Source: Mycobacterium sp. DL99 (GTDB taxonomy: Bacteria > Actinomycetota > Actinomycetes > Mycobacteriales > Mycobacteriaceae). Taken from it: DNA of 64,000 bases. The translations under genes were made by a program, and so were the position numbers. Numbering within the stretch: position 1 is the stretch's first letter; each line of letters begins with the position of its first letter. The notes under the pieces are model-generated. The model saw only the letters and a program-made list of their open reading frames with translations. It did not search any database and had not been told where the DNA came from. Below are positions 1 through 7,840 of the stretch, piece after piece. The DNA lies in assembly GCF_004762045.1 (NCBI RefSeq), contig NZ_SJOM01000007.1, positions 1,517,672 to 1,581,671 on the forward strand, written 5' to 3'.

Positions 1-303
1 GCCATGTGCGTCACCCGCGAACAGCTGTTCTACGACGATCGCTACTCCTACAACAGGTTCGGCCCGAGCCGGCTGGGTGCCGGGCTGGCGGCGATGTTCC
101 CCGGCCTGCCCGCATACGACGTCACCGAGATCCGTCAACTGCCCCAGGCACTCGGCATGGCACTGGACACCGACGGCCCATCGGTGCTGAGCATCGAATG
201 CTCAGCCGACGAAATCCCGCCGTTCGCAGCATTTCTCACCCCCAACGACAGCACACCTTCCACGTCAGAGGAGAACAGGACCCATGTCACTGCCCGCGCT
301 TGA
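1..303 (+). CDS. Thiamine-pyrophosphate enzyme, C-terminal fragment (cut by window edge)
   Basis: Only the last 100 codons are inside the window; the frame is open from base 1, so the gene begins upstream. The visible part resembles the C-terminal end of acetolactate synthase/benzoylformate decarboxylase-like TPP enzymes: an aromatic stretch (FYDDRYSYNRFG), a variable helix, and the typical closing segment GPSVLSIECSADEIPPFAAFL-like where a strand leads to a PPF motif. Family members decarboxylate a 2-oxo acid and add the activated aldehyde to an acceptor; the substrate cannot be told from this piece. Its 3' end overlaps the next gene by 20 bases, so the two are translationally linked and belong to the same operon with the KAS III-like and aminotransferase genes. 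Assignment rests on a short tail only. Confidence 0.6.
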   Translation, partial: AMCVTREQLFYDDRYSYNRFGPSRLGAGLAAMFPGLPAYDVTEIRQLPQALGMALDTDGPSVLSIECSADEIPPFAAFLTPNDSTPSTSEENRTHVTARA

Positions 304-964
304 AGACATCACGGCCCATCGGGCCACCCGCACCCCGCTCGACGGACTGATCCGGATCGAGACCTCACCCAAGGAGCAGGCCACCCCGATCATCATGGAC
401 ATGATGCGGTCGGTCTACCCGCATGACCAGGTGTTCGGTCAGTACTGCACGGTCAACGACTACATCGAGTGCCCACCCGACGAGTTGTTCGACTACATGT
501 CCGACACCCGCTGCCTGGAAGAGTGGACGTACAGCCTGCGTGGTTTCACCCCGACCGAGGAGCCCGGGTTGTGGCTGGCCCATGATCGGCTCGGTGCCGG
601 GCCGTCGGGCCCGGGCAGCGCGATCTACACCCGCACGGTGGCCAACCGCGACGCGCTCACCGTGGACTACCACTGCGCCTGGGATCAGGGCAAGCACCTG
701 TGGATGATCTACCTGATGCGGATCGTCGATGCGCAGGTGGTCTTGGACAAGCCGGGATCGGTTGTGCTGTGGACGAATTGCCATCATCCGTTCTACGACG
801 AGAACCCCTACCCGGAGACCGCGCCGCAGGCGCGACCGGTCTGGGTGGGCGACTTCTGGGACATGTTCGGCCCCGGCCACCTGCTGGAATTGCGAAACCT
901 CAAGGCGATCGCCGAATACCGGCACCGCAACGGCCTGCCGGTCACCCCGGCCTGGATGAAGTGA
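284..964 (+). CDS. SRPBCC (START/polyketide-cyclase-like) protein
   Basis: 226 residues, starting at an ATG preceded by GAGGAG about ten bases upstream and overlapping the end of the TPP enzyme gene. The centre (YIECPPDELFDYMSDTRCLEEW) is the usual opening of an SRPBCC/polyketide cyclase fold, where a first strand is followed by two short helices closing a hydrophobic pocket. The C-terminal part, WVGDFWDMFGPGHLLELRNLKAI, looks like the long terminal helix of the fold. Such proteins bind hydrophobic ligands and may act as cyclases, aromatases or carriers. The position between a TPP enzyme and a KAS III-like enzyme suggests it handles an acyl or keto intermediate of the same pathway. The exact reaction is unknown. 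Confidence 0.65.
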   Translation: MSLPALEDITAHRATRTPLDGLIRIETSPKEQATPIIMDMMRSVYPHDQVFGQYCTVNDYIECPPDELFDYMSDTRCLEEWTYSLRGFTPTEEPGLWLAHDRLGAGPSGPGSAIYTRTVANRDALTVDYHCAWDQGKHLWMIYLMRIVDAQVVLDKPGSVVLWTNCHHPFYDENPYPETAPQARPVWVGDFWDMFGPGHLLELRNLKAIAEYRHRNGLPVTPAWMK

Positions 965-973
965 GGCCCGGCC

Positions 974-2023
974 ATGTCTGAGAAAGCTCCCGTCAGCCTC
1001 ATCGATCTGTCCACCTACCTGCCCGGTGACCCGCTCGGCGCCGACTACTACGCCGGGTTCGCCGAAACCGATGAGCTGGCCGAGAACGTGATGTTCCGTG
1101 CGCCGCGGTTCCGTCATCATGTGGCGCCCGAGGAAACCGCGATCGACATGGTCGAGCGGGCCGCCGCCGGGTTGATCGAGCGGCACGGTTCCGACGTCAT
1201 CACCGGGGCTGATGTGCTGATAACCCACACCCAGCTGCCCGACATGCCGTTCTACGGTGGCGGCGGCGGCATGGCACACCGGCTGGGGATGAAGCCCGAC
1301 TGGGTGATCGACCTGCACAACGGCGGCTGCGCGGCATTCGTGCTCGGGCTCAAGGTGGCCCGTACGCTGCTGAGCGCGGGGGAGGGCCGGACCGCGGTGA
1401 TCGCGATCGCCCAGAACGCCGCGGGCACGGTGTTCGACCAGCCGACCGTCCGGCGCAAAGCCCAGGCCTCGGTCCCCGGTGACGGCGCGGCGGTTGCGCT
1501 CGTGACGCTGTCGGACTCCTCGCCCATCCTCGACATCGAATGCCGCACGTACGGCGAGTACGCGGGTGATATGACCCTGGCAATCGACCCGCCGGCCAAA
1601 TGGTGGCAGGCCCGCACGGGAGAGGCCTCCATCGGCTTCACCGAGAGCAAGATCACCAAGGTGCTGGCCCGCGGCAACCGACAGGTTCCCGAGGTGTCGT
1701 ATGCGGTCTGCGATCGGATCGGTGTGCAGCCCAAGGACATCGACCTGCTCGTCACGAATCAGCCCAACCGGGTGTTCCTCCGCAACTGGCGCGATGCGCT
1801 CGAGTTGCCGCCCGAACGCCACGTCGACACCTTTGACGAATGTGGAAACCTCTTCGCCGCAGGCATTCCCGTCAATCTGGACCGGGCCGTCACCGGCGGT
1901 CGGGTGAAGGCCGGCGACACCGTGCTGATGGCCGCCTTCGCCCACGCCGGTGACTTCGCCGGAGCCGCCGCAGTGCGGTGGGGCGGGCGGGCCGGCAACG
2001 GCGGCGACCTGGGGAACGGGTGA
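974..2023 (+). CDS. KAS III-like (FabH-type) ketosynthase/acyltransferase with altered catalytic His
   Basis: 349 residues with a thiolase-fold layout close to beta-ketoacyl-ACP synthase III. The nucleophilic cysteine is Cys119 in NGGCAAF. The segment matching the FabH active-site His motif reads TNQPN, so residue 262 is Asn instead of His. The Asn of the third motif is kept (ECGN, Asn292, followed by LFAAGIP in place of TSAASIP). ATG start with GAGG seven bases upstream. FabH uses Cys-His-Asn for decarboxylative condensation; loss of His suggests an acyltransferase or a non-decarboxylative C-C bond-forming role. It lies nine bases after the SRPBCC gene, and its stop overlaps the aminotransferase start, consistent with one operon. 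Confidence 0.75.
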   Translation: MSEKAPVSLIDLSTYLPGDPLGADYYAGFAETDELAENVMFRAPRFRHHVAPEETAIDMVERAAAGLIERHGSDVITGADVLITHTQLPDMPFYGGGGGMAHRLGMKPDWVIDLHNGGCAAFVLGLKVARTLLSAGEGRTAVIAIAQNAAGTVFDQPTVRRKAQASVPGDGAAVALVTLSDSSPILDIECRTYGEYAGDMTLAIDPPAKWWQARTGEASIGFTESKITKVLARGNRQVPEVSYAVCDRIGVQPKDIDLLVTNQPNRVFLRNWRDALELPPERHVDTFDECGNLFAAGIPVNLDRAVTGGRVKAGDTVLMAAFAHAGDFAGAAAVRWGGRAGNGGDLGNG

Positions 2024-3054
2024 TGGTGGCACCGCGCACCGCACTGTCCGACGTGGTCGGCGCGCTGCCGCAGGCGGTCAACCCGTTGGCGTTGTCGCTC
2101 AACGAATGCCCGTTTCCGCCACTGCCCGCGGTTCGCTCAGCGCTGCGCGCGTGCGATGAGGCCGCCAACCGGTATCCGGAATTCCTGCCGCAACGGTTGC
2201 GATCGCTGATCGCCGATCACGACGGAGTGGCCGAGGAGCAGGTGATCGTCGGGGCCGGAGCCACCGGGGTCATCATGCAGGTGCTGCAGGCGGTGACCAG
2301 TCCCGGCGACACCATGGTGATGGCGGGGCCCACGTTCGACGGGTATCCGATCTTCGCGCAGATGGCGCGGTTGCGGACGGTGACGATTCCACTCGATGCG
2401 CACGGCCATCACGATCTGGATGCGATGGCCGAGGCCGGGAAGGACGCGAGGGTCGTGGCGGTCTGCCGGCCGCACAACCCGACGGGCACCGTCGAACCGG
2501 CCATCGAGATCGAGCGCCTCCTGACCCGGCTTCCCGAGAACACCGTCGTGCTGCTCGACGAGGCATATGCGGAGTTCTTGACCGCCGAACACCGGATCGA
2601 CGGGCCGAGCCTGGTGGCCCGGTTCGGCAATGTCGTGGTGGTGCGCACCTTTTCGAAGGCCTACGGCCTGGCCGGGCTGCGGATCGGCTACGGGTTCTGT
2701 GCCCCCGATCTGGGCCGGCAGCTGTGGCAGATGCAGTTGCCGTTCGGAATCGGGCTCAGTGCCCAGGTGGCTGTCGCCGCCTCATACGATGCGGAAAATC
2801 AGTTGCGCCAACGTATCCGGATGATCGCAGCGGAACGGCGCTACCTGCAGACGCGGTTGCGCGCGCTCGGGGTCTACAGCACCGACGCTCAGGCGAACTT
2901 CCTGTACCTACCCGGCGGGTCCCTGTCGTGGCCGGAGGTGTTCGACGGCACCGGACTTCAGCTCCGCCATTACGCCGACGGCGGGGTGCGGATCACGATC
3001 GGATCGAGGCAATCCACCTGCGCCGTGCTGGGTGCGGTGACAGCGGCCGCCTGA
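2023..3054 (+). CDS. PLP-dependent aminotransferase, HisC-like (fold type I)
   Basis: 343 residues from the ATG that overlaps the preceding TGA (TGATG); an upstream in-frame start at 1978 would lie inside the previous gene and is less likely. Class I/II aminotransferase layout: an N-terminal LNECPFPP segment as in histidinol-phosphate aminotransferases, CRPHNPTG for cofactor binding, LLDEAYAEF with the Asp that contacts the pyridine nitrogen, and the PLP lysine in RTFSKAYGLAGLRIGYG. Histidine biosynthesis is an unlikely role because the gene sits in an operon with TPP, SRPBCC and KAS III-like genes and no his genes. It probably aminates a ketone or acyloin made by those enzymes, or supplies an amino acid derivative. 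This is inference. Confidence 0.75.
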   Translation: MVAPRTALSDVVGALPQAVNPLALSLNECPFPPLPAVRSALRACDEAANRYPEFLPQRLRSLIADHDGVAEEQVIVGAGATGVIMQVLQAVTSPGDTMVMAGPTFDGYPIFAQMARLRTVTIPLDAHGHHDLDAMAEAGKDARVVAVCRPHNPTGTVEPAIEIERLLTRLPENTVVLLDEAYAEFLTAEHRIDGPSLVARFGNVVVVRTFSKAYGLAGLRIGYGFCAPDLGRQLWQMQLPFGIGLSAQVAVAASYDAENQLRQRIRMIAAERRYLQTRLRALGVYSTDAQANFLYLPGGSLSWPEVFDGTGLQLRHYADGGVRITIGSRQSTCAVLGAVTAAA

Positions 3055-3123
3055 AGGCCACGATGCGCGCCCGGATGGGCGCAGAATGCGCGGCGCCTGC
3101 ACGGTGATGCGGTAAGAAGAGGC

Positions 3124-3627
3124 GTGCCCTCACCACCAGACAAACGTGACCCCATCGCGCAGGCTCGCGCGAACTGGGAGGCAGCCGGATGGGGCGACGT
3201 GGCCGGCGGCATGGTCGCGGTGACGTCGGTGATGCGCGCCCACCAGATCCTGCTGGCCCGGGTGGAGTCTGCGCTGCGGCCGTACGATCTGAGCTTCTCT
3301 CGGTTCGAGCTGTTGCGACTGCTGGCGTTCAGCCGGGCCGGTGCACTGCCGATCACCAAGGCTTCCGATCGCCTCCAGGTGCATGTCACCAGCGTCACGC
3401 ACGCCATCCGGCGCCTGGAAGCCAACGGTCTGGTGGAGCGCATCCCGCACCCGACCGATGGGCGCACCACCTTGGTGCAGATCACCAAACTCGGGCGTTC
3501 GACGGTCGAGGACGCCACGGTGACACTGAACGAGCAGGTGTTCGCCGATGTCGGGATGTCGGATGAGCAGTCCCAGGCCCTGGTGGCGTCGATCGAGACG
3601 CTGCGCCGACACTCCGGGGATTTCTGA
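3124..3627 (+). CDS. MarR-family transcriptional regulator
   Basis: 167 residues; GTG start after AAGAGG. The centre is a MarR winged helix: helices around LSFSRFELLRLLAFS, the recognition helix in QVHVTSVTHAIRRLEANGLVER, and the wing HPTDGRTTLVQITKLG, which carries the DGR turn typical of the family. MarR proteins bind DNA as dimers and usually release it on binding a small phenolic or lipid-like ligand. It follows the biosynthetic-looking operon in the same direction with a 69-base gap, so it may be co-transcribed and may control it; that link is inferred from position only. Confidence 0.85.
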   Translation: MPSPPDKRDPIAQARANWEAAGWGDVAGGMVAVTSVMRAHQILLARVESALRPYDLSFSRFELLRLLAFSRAGALPITKASDRLQVHVTSVTHAIRRLEANGLVERIPHPTDGRTTLVQITKLGRSTVEDATVTLNEQVFADVGMSDEQSQALVASIETLRRHSGDF

Positions 3628-3692
3628 CTCCCGGTTTCCCGGCCACCCGGTGCGAACCCACTACCCTCGAACACAGCTGAGGGGAGCGGCGG

Positions 3693-4130
3693 ATGAACGC
3701 CAAGCGGGTGGGAGCGGCACTGGGTGCCGTCGCGGTCGTGTTGATGGCGGCCTGCAGTAACACGACTACCGGGGTGGCCACCGCCCCCGATGACGTCACA
3801 CCGTTCACGTCGGCGTCGAGGGCACCCGCGCGAACTGCCACAAAGAGTCCCAAGCCGAGCGCGACCCCTGGCGGTGGTTCGGGGGCACTGCCACCTGAGG
3901 CCTATGCGGAGGTGCGGGCGGGCGGCCTGCAGGGTTCCGATTCGGCGATCCGTGATCAGCTGATGCTCGCCTGCATCATGGGCGAGAGCAGTTTCAACAA
4001 GACAAAGCAGGATGTCGTCAACACGCTGATCCAGATGGGCAGCAGGATCTCACCCCCCGCGCTCATGACGATCGTGACCGTGGCGATCAAGTACGAGTGC
4101 CCCGAGCTCGCCGGGAAGCTCGGCGGTTAG
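3693..4130 (+). CDS. Putative lipoprotein, DUF732-like
   Basis: 145 residues. ATG preceded by GAGGGGAG. An N-terminal signal with a lipobox (VVLMAAC, acylated Cys near residue 18) predicts export and lipid anchoring. A Thr/Ser/Pro-rich linker follows, then a small helical domain (IRDQLMLACIMGES to KYECPELAGKLGG) with two cysteines that could form a disulfide, as in mycobacterial DUF732 proteins. The biochemical role of this family is not known. The gene ends four bases into the oppositely oriented F420-type oxidoreductase remnant, so the two are convergent. Confidence 0.65.
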   Translation: MNAKRVGAALGAVAVVLMAACSNTTTGVATAPDDVTPFTSASRAPARTATKSPKPSATPGGGSGALPPEAYAEVRAGGLQGSDSAIRDQLMLACIMGESSFNKTKQDVVNTLIQMGSRISPPALMTIVTVAIKYECPELAGKLGG

Positions 4131-4408
4131 TCCGCGATATGCAGGCTGAGGAACTCGGGGGCCTTGATCACCCGGCGCAGCATGAATCTGATGAACGCGG
4201 GCATGTCTGTGGCGTTCTCGTCCCGGTAGACCTCGGGCGCGGTCAGCCGGTACCGATGGTGGCGGGCCTCCAATTCGCACCCGTCGGCGGCCAGCACATT
4301 GCGCACCCAGTCTGCCTGCGAGCCGTAGGTCAGGGCGATGACGTAGCCGTGCGGTCGTCGAAAGGCCCACAGCGGTGTCCGGAAGGTCCGGCCGGAGCTG
4401 GTCGCCAC
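4127..4408 (-). pseudogene. F420-dependent nitroreductase-type (DUF385-like) oxidoreductase, 5'-truncated
   Basis: 93 codons remain. The readable part (GRTFRTPLWAFRRPHGYVIALTYG, then DWVRNVLAADGCEL and RYRLTAPEV) matches the middle and C-terminal half of deazaflavin (F420)-dependent nitroreductase-family proteins, usually about 140-150 residues. The N-terminal helix and the first strand before the GR-S-GR segment are missing. The only start available (GTG at 4408) lies within sequence that on the other strand codes for the DNA-binding domain of a TetR protein. The gene therefore appears to have lost about 40 codons and its promoter in a deletion that fused it to the neighbour. A short functional variant cannot be excluded. 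Confidence 0.65.
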
Positions 4409-4934
4409 CGCCCGGCGGCTGTTCGCCGAGGGCGGCTACGACAAGACCTCCCTGCGCGACATCGCCGCCGCCGCGGCCGTGGATCCAGCCCTGATCCGGC
4501 ACTATTTCGGCAGCAAGGCCGAGCTGTTCCGGGCCACCGTGGGCTGGCCGTTCGACCCCGAGCAGTTCAGCGGGCGACTTCTCGACGACGGTCGCACCGG
4601 CCTGGCCGAACGCCTCACCCGGGCCTTCTTCGAGCTGTGGGAACATCCCAACACCCGTCCGCCCCTGTTGGCGATCCTGCGCGGCGCAGCCACCCACGAG
4701 GAATCGGCCGCACTGGTCCGCCAGTTCATCGAGCAGCGGCTCTACCCGCAGATCGCCACCGCGCTCACCGGCGCCGACGCCGAACTGCGGGTGGACCTGG
4801 CCATGGGTCAACTGCTCGGCATCGCCTACCTGCGCCACATCCTGCGGATCGAGCCGATCGCATCGCGATCGACCGAGGAGCTGATCGCCCGCGCGGTGCC
4901 CGCCGTGCGCGTGCACCTCGGCGAGGACGGCTGA
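4383..4934 (+). pseudogene. TetR-family regulator lacking its start region
   Basis: The frame is open from 4347 to 4934, and from about 4386 it encodes a complete-looking TetR helix-turn-helix: ELVATARRLFAEGGYDKTSLRDIA, then AAAVDPALIRHYFGSKAELF, followed by a ligand-binding-type helical domain to VHLGEDG. No ATG, GTG or TTG lies in frame between the upstream stop at 4344 and the GTG at 4479, and that GTG is already inside the recognition helix. Starting there would give 151 residues without a functional DNA-binding domain. The natural start must have been in sequence now replaced by the reverse-strand oxidoreductase remnant. Most likely a pseudogene produced by a deletion across a divergent promoter. 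Confidence 0.65.
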
Positions 4935-4944
4935 CGGCCGGCGG

Positions 4945-6159
4945 CTACTCCATCACAGCCGGTAGCGGGATGGTTGCGGTCACCGTGGTGCCCGCACCCG
5001 GGCGCGACCGGATGTGTAGCCGGCCGCCGACGATCTCCGCCCGCTCCGCCATCGACAGCAACCCGTAGCCGCCCATCTCGTCACTGCCCAGCGGATGCTC
5101 GAATGTGTCGAAACCCTTTCCGTCATCGACGATTTCGAGCCGGGCTACGCCGTCGTCGACGGCGAAGGTGAGCCGGGCCCGGTCCGCCTCGGCGTGTTTG
5201 ACCACGTTCTGCAGGCATTCCTGGGCGATGCGGTACAGCGCCAGCTCGATATGGTCGGGCACCCGGGTCTCGGCGAGGTCGACGTCGATCGGGATCCGCG
5301 GGATCGAGCGGGCCAGGCTGGCCAGCCCGCCCGACAAGCCGAGGTCGTCGAGGACCGGTGGGCGCAGCCCGCTGATCGCGGCCCGCGCTTCCTGCAGCGT
5401 CAGCGCGACCAGTTCCCGTGCGGCCGCCAGCTGCTCGGCGACCATGTCAGGCTCGACCGCGCGGGCGGCGGCGTCGAGCCGGTACGACAGCGTCACCAAC
5501 CGCTGGGAGATGCCGTCGTGAATGTCCCCGGCCAACCGGCGCCGCTCGATCTCCTGCGCCTGGATCACCTGCTCGACGAAGTTCTCGTGTGCCCGCTCGC
5601 GTGCCACCAACTGGCGGTGCAGCCGGGCCTGGTGCAGCGCACCGGCGATCAGCCGGCCGATCACCAACAGCAACTCCACGTCACGCGGCGTGAACTCGCG
5701 GCGATCGACCGTGTGCACGTTGAGCACCCCGACGAGCCCGCCCGGTCCGGTCTCCATCGGGACCGACACCATCGAGGTGAAGTCCCGCCCGCGTAGCGAC
5801 TCGAAGGGCTTGTAGCGGGGATCGGATTCCTTGTCGTGGCTGATCACCACGGGCTGGCGGTGGCTGGCCACCCAACCGGAGATGCCCTGCCCGAGCGGCA
5901 ACCGGATCTTGCCGATCTCGGCATCGAACGGCGGCGTGGCCCCGGCCAGCGTGAGGGCGCGTTCCGAATCGTCGAGCACGTGCACGAAGCACACGTCGGT
6001 GGCGGTGGCCTCGGTGATCATCCGGGCCGCCGCGGCGGCCAGCGGCTCCACACCCGGGCCGCTCGACGCCGCCCGGATGAGCTCGCGCAGCAGGGCCAGT
6101 TCACGGTCGGCGGTGAGGTCGATGGGGCCGAGTTCGCGCTCGGGCTTCCCGGCGGTCAC
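4945..6159 (-). CDS. GAF-domain sensor histidine kinase (HisKA_3/NarL type)
   Basis: 404 residues, no membrane segment, so cytoplasmic. A GAF sensor domain covers roughly residues 30-175 (DVCFVHVLDD, GISGWVASHRQPVVI, VSVPMETGPGGLVGVLNVHT). The dimerisation/phosphoacceptor helix follows with GDIHDGISQRL, acceptor His214, typical of the NarX/DesK class. The C-terminal ATPase has the N box (ECLQNVVKHAEA), DDGKGF and GGYGLLSMAERA. It would phosphorylate the LuxR-type regulator whose gene lies directly upstream and overlaps it by four bases (ATGA), making this a two-gene two-component operon. The input signal is unknown; GAF domains of this kind can bind haem, flavin or small ligands. Confidence 0.9.
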   Translation of the reverse strand: MTAGKPERELGPIDLTADRELALLRELIRAASSGPGVEPLAAAAARMITEATATDVCFVHVLDDSERALTLAGATPPFDAEIGKIRLPLGQGISGWVASHRQPVVISHDKESDPRYKPFESLRGRDFTSMVSVPMETGPGGLVGVLNVHTVDRREFTPRDVELLLVIGRLIAGALHQARLHRQLVARERAHENFVEQVIQAQEIERRRLAGDIHDGISQRLVTLSYRLDAAARAVEPDMVAEQLAAARELVALTLQEARAAISGLRPPVLDDLGLSGGLASLARSIPRIPIDVDLAETRVPDHIELALYRIAQECLQNVVKHAEADRARLTFAVDDGVARLEIVDDGKGFDTFEHPLGSDEMGGYGLLSMAERAEIVGGRLHIRSRPGAGTTVTATIPLPAVME

Positions 6160-6818
6160 TGGTAGATACCTTCACGTAGTGCCGTGGCCACCGCGCCGGC
6201 CCGGTCGCTGACCCCGAGCTTGCGGTAGATGGAGCGCAGATGGGTCTTCACCGTTTCCTCGCCGATCACCAGTTTGTTGGCGATCCCGCGGTTGGACAGG
6301 CCCGTGACCACGAAGGACAGGATCTCGCTTTCGCGTTGGGTCAGCCCTTGCCGTACGCCGGGCCAGAACTCGTCGCGCTGTAGCCGGGCCGCGGTGCCGG
6401 CCGCGCGGGCCGCCATACCCGGATCGATCGCGGTCTGGCCGCTGTGGGCGAATTCGAGCTGACGGACGAGCTCGTCACTGCTGATGCTCTTGAGCAGATA
6501 CCCGGCGGCTCCCACGCGTAGCGCTTGGAACAGGTACTGCTCGTCGTCGTAGACCGACAACATGACCACCTTCCGGTCCGGGTCGCGCTCGCGCAGCACC
6601 CGGCACAGATCCAGCCCGCTGGAGCCCTCCATACGCACGTCGCACAAGACGATGTCGGGGTTGAGCGTCTCGATCACGCTCAGTGCCCGTTCGGCGCCGA
6701 CGGCCTGGCCGACCACCTCGACCCGGTCGTTGAACGCAGCAAGCATGGCCTTGAGACCCTCGATGACCATCTCATGGTCATCGACCAGCACAAGGCGCAC
6801 CGGATTGGAGGGCGCCAT
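6156..6818 (-). CDS. LuxR/NarL-family response regulator
   Basis: 220 residues. Receiver domain with the acidic pair (LVDDHE), phosphoacceptor Asp60 in IVLCDVRM, the conserved Ser/Thr region (VVMLSVYDD) and Lys in YLLKSIS. A linker leads to a C-terminal LuxR helix-turn-helix: LTQRESEILSFVVTGLSNRGIA and GEETVKTHLRSIYRKLGV, a complete GerE-type motif. ATG start preceded by GGTGA. It is the first gene of the pair with the GAF histidine kinase. Targets are not evident; the divergent HAD gene and the kinase operon itself are candidates. Confidence 0.92.
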   Translation of the reverse strand: MAPSNPVRLVLVDDHEMVIEGLKAMLAAFNDRVEVVGQAVGAERALSVIETLNPDIVLCDVRMEGSSGLDLCRVLRERDPDRKVVMLSVYDDEQYLFQALRVGAAGYLLKSISSDELVRQLEFAHSGQTAIDPGMAARAAGTAARLQRDEFWPGVRQGLTQRESEILSFVVTGLSNRGIANKLVIGEETVKTHLRSIYRKLGVSDRAGAVATALREGIYQ

Positions 6819-6915
6819 GGCATCACCCTAGAGGTGGTGACGGGTACCGAGGGCCGGAGCAGATCAACATCAACTCTTCTAATCCCCCCTACGGGGGACG
6901 CGCGACAGATGTGAC

Positions 6916-7731
6916 GTGGGCCACTGTCATGTGGTGCCCTCACTACAAGAGAAGTCATGGCGTGCCGGACGGTTCTGGTGGGACTGTCCGCAGACCGAAG
7001 TCAGTGCCCGTCCGCTGCGTGCGGTGGTCTTCGACCTCGATGCGCTGTCGGACCTCGACCTGGAGGGGCATCGCGTCGTCTTCAACGCCGCCTTCGCTGC
7101 GCACGGTCTGCCGATCCAATGGAGCGTCGGCCGTTATCAGCAGCTCCTCGCACTGCACGACGAACGCCAGCGGGTCACCGCCGAACTGCGCAAGCAGTGC
7201 GTCGGACCGGAGTGCGATGTGCTCACTGAAGTGCTCGCCGACGAAATCTGCATGACCAAGGACATGATGTTCGACGAGATGATCCTCGACGCCGGCCTGA
7301 CAGCACGGCCAGGTCTGGAGGATCTGGTGAACGACGCGTTCCTGGCCGACCTGCCGGTCGCGGTGGTTGCCGGAGGCCGTCGGCGCTGGGCCGAACCCCT
7401 GGTGCGCCAGCTCGTCGGCGACGGCGTGGTGGAGACCGTCGTCACCACCGATGACGTGAGCGCAACCGGGGCCGAGCTATACCGGCACGCCCTGGCCGAA
7501 CTGGGGGTGGTGGGCCACGATGCGTTGGCCATGGTGGGCTCGGCAGCGGGCCTGCGTGCCGCCAACGGCGCCGGGATGGCCAGCGTCCTCATCGACCCCG
7601 ACGCCGGTGCCGGTTCATACGCGGCGGTTGCGGTGCGGCCCGATTTCGCCGGTGCCGACGCGCTGCGCCTGCCGGTATGCCAGCGCCTGCACACCCAGTG
7701 GTGGGTGCAGCGCAGCCCGTCTGCGGCATAA
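6916..7731 (+). CDS. HAD-superfamily hydrolase-like protein (CbbY/Gph-type layout)
   Basis: Up to 271 residues; the GTG at 6916 opens the frame but a GTG at 6934 is equally possible. The core starts with RAVVFDLDALSDLDLEGHR, a HAD motif I with the nucleophilic Asp and the +2 Asp, followed by a helical cap and a Rossmann-like half with VAVVAGGRRR and HDALAMVGSAAGL. The family would dephosphorylate a small sugar or nucleotide phosphate. Motif III/IV residues are less typical (VGSAAGLRAANGAGM instead of GDSxxD), so activity is uncertain and it could be a degenerate member. It is divergent from the two-component operon, and repeat copy A lies just after its stop. Confidence 0.6.
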   Translation: MGHCHVVPSLQEKSWRAGRFWWDCPQTEVSARPLRAVVFDLDALSDLDLEGHRVVFNAAFAAHGLPIQWSVGRYQQLLALHDERQRVTAELRKQCVGPECDVLTEVLADEICMTKDMMFDEMILDAGLTARPGLEDLVNDAFLADLPVAVVAGGRRRWAEPLVRQLVGDGVVETVVTTDDVSATGAELYRHALAELGVVGHDALAMVGSAAGLRAANGAGMASVLIDPDAGAGSYAAVAVRPDFAGADALRLPVCQRLHTQWWVQRSPSAA

Positions 7732-7746
7732 CAGTCCGACAAGATC

Positions 7747-7806
7747 CGCGTTCGTAACGTGGTGGCGGTGAAACGCGTTTTTCTTCGCCACCACGTTACG
7801 AACGCG
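7747..7806. repeat. Palindromic repeat, copy A (21-bp perfect arms)
   Basis: Left arm 7747-7767 and right arm 7786-7806 are perfect 21-base reverse complements (key core TTCGTAACGTGGTGGCG). The 18-base loop (7768-7785) holds an inner palindrome AAACGCGTTT and a run of T. The 61 bases 7749-7809 recur identically at 8669-8729. The copy lies between the HAD gene stop and the DUF559 gene. It can form a strong hairpin on either strand and may act as a terminator, but its size and exact repetition look like a REP/MITE-type element. Confidence 0.9.
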
Positions 7807-7840
7807 AGGCTGTCGGTGGGTGCGGGCACACTTCTCCCGC

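Noticed and set aside
365..2044. Very long open frame on the minus strand across the SRPBCC and KAS III-like genes
   Set aside because: It is antisense to genes with clear domains; composition is Arg/Pro/His-rich and no family is recognisable, as expected in high-GC shadow frames.
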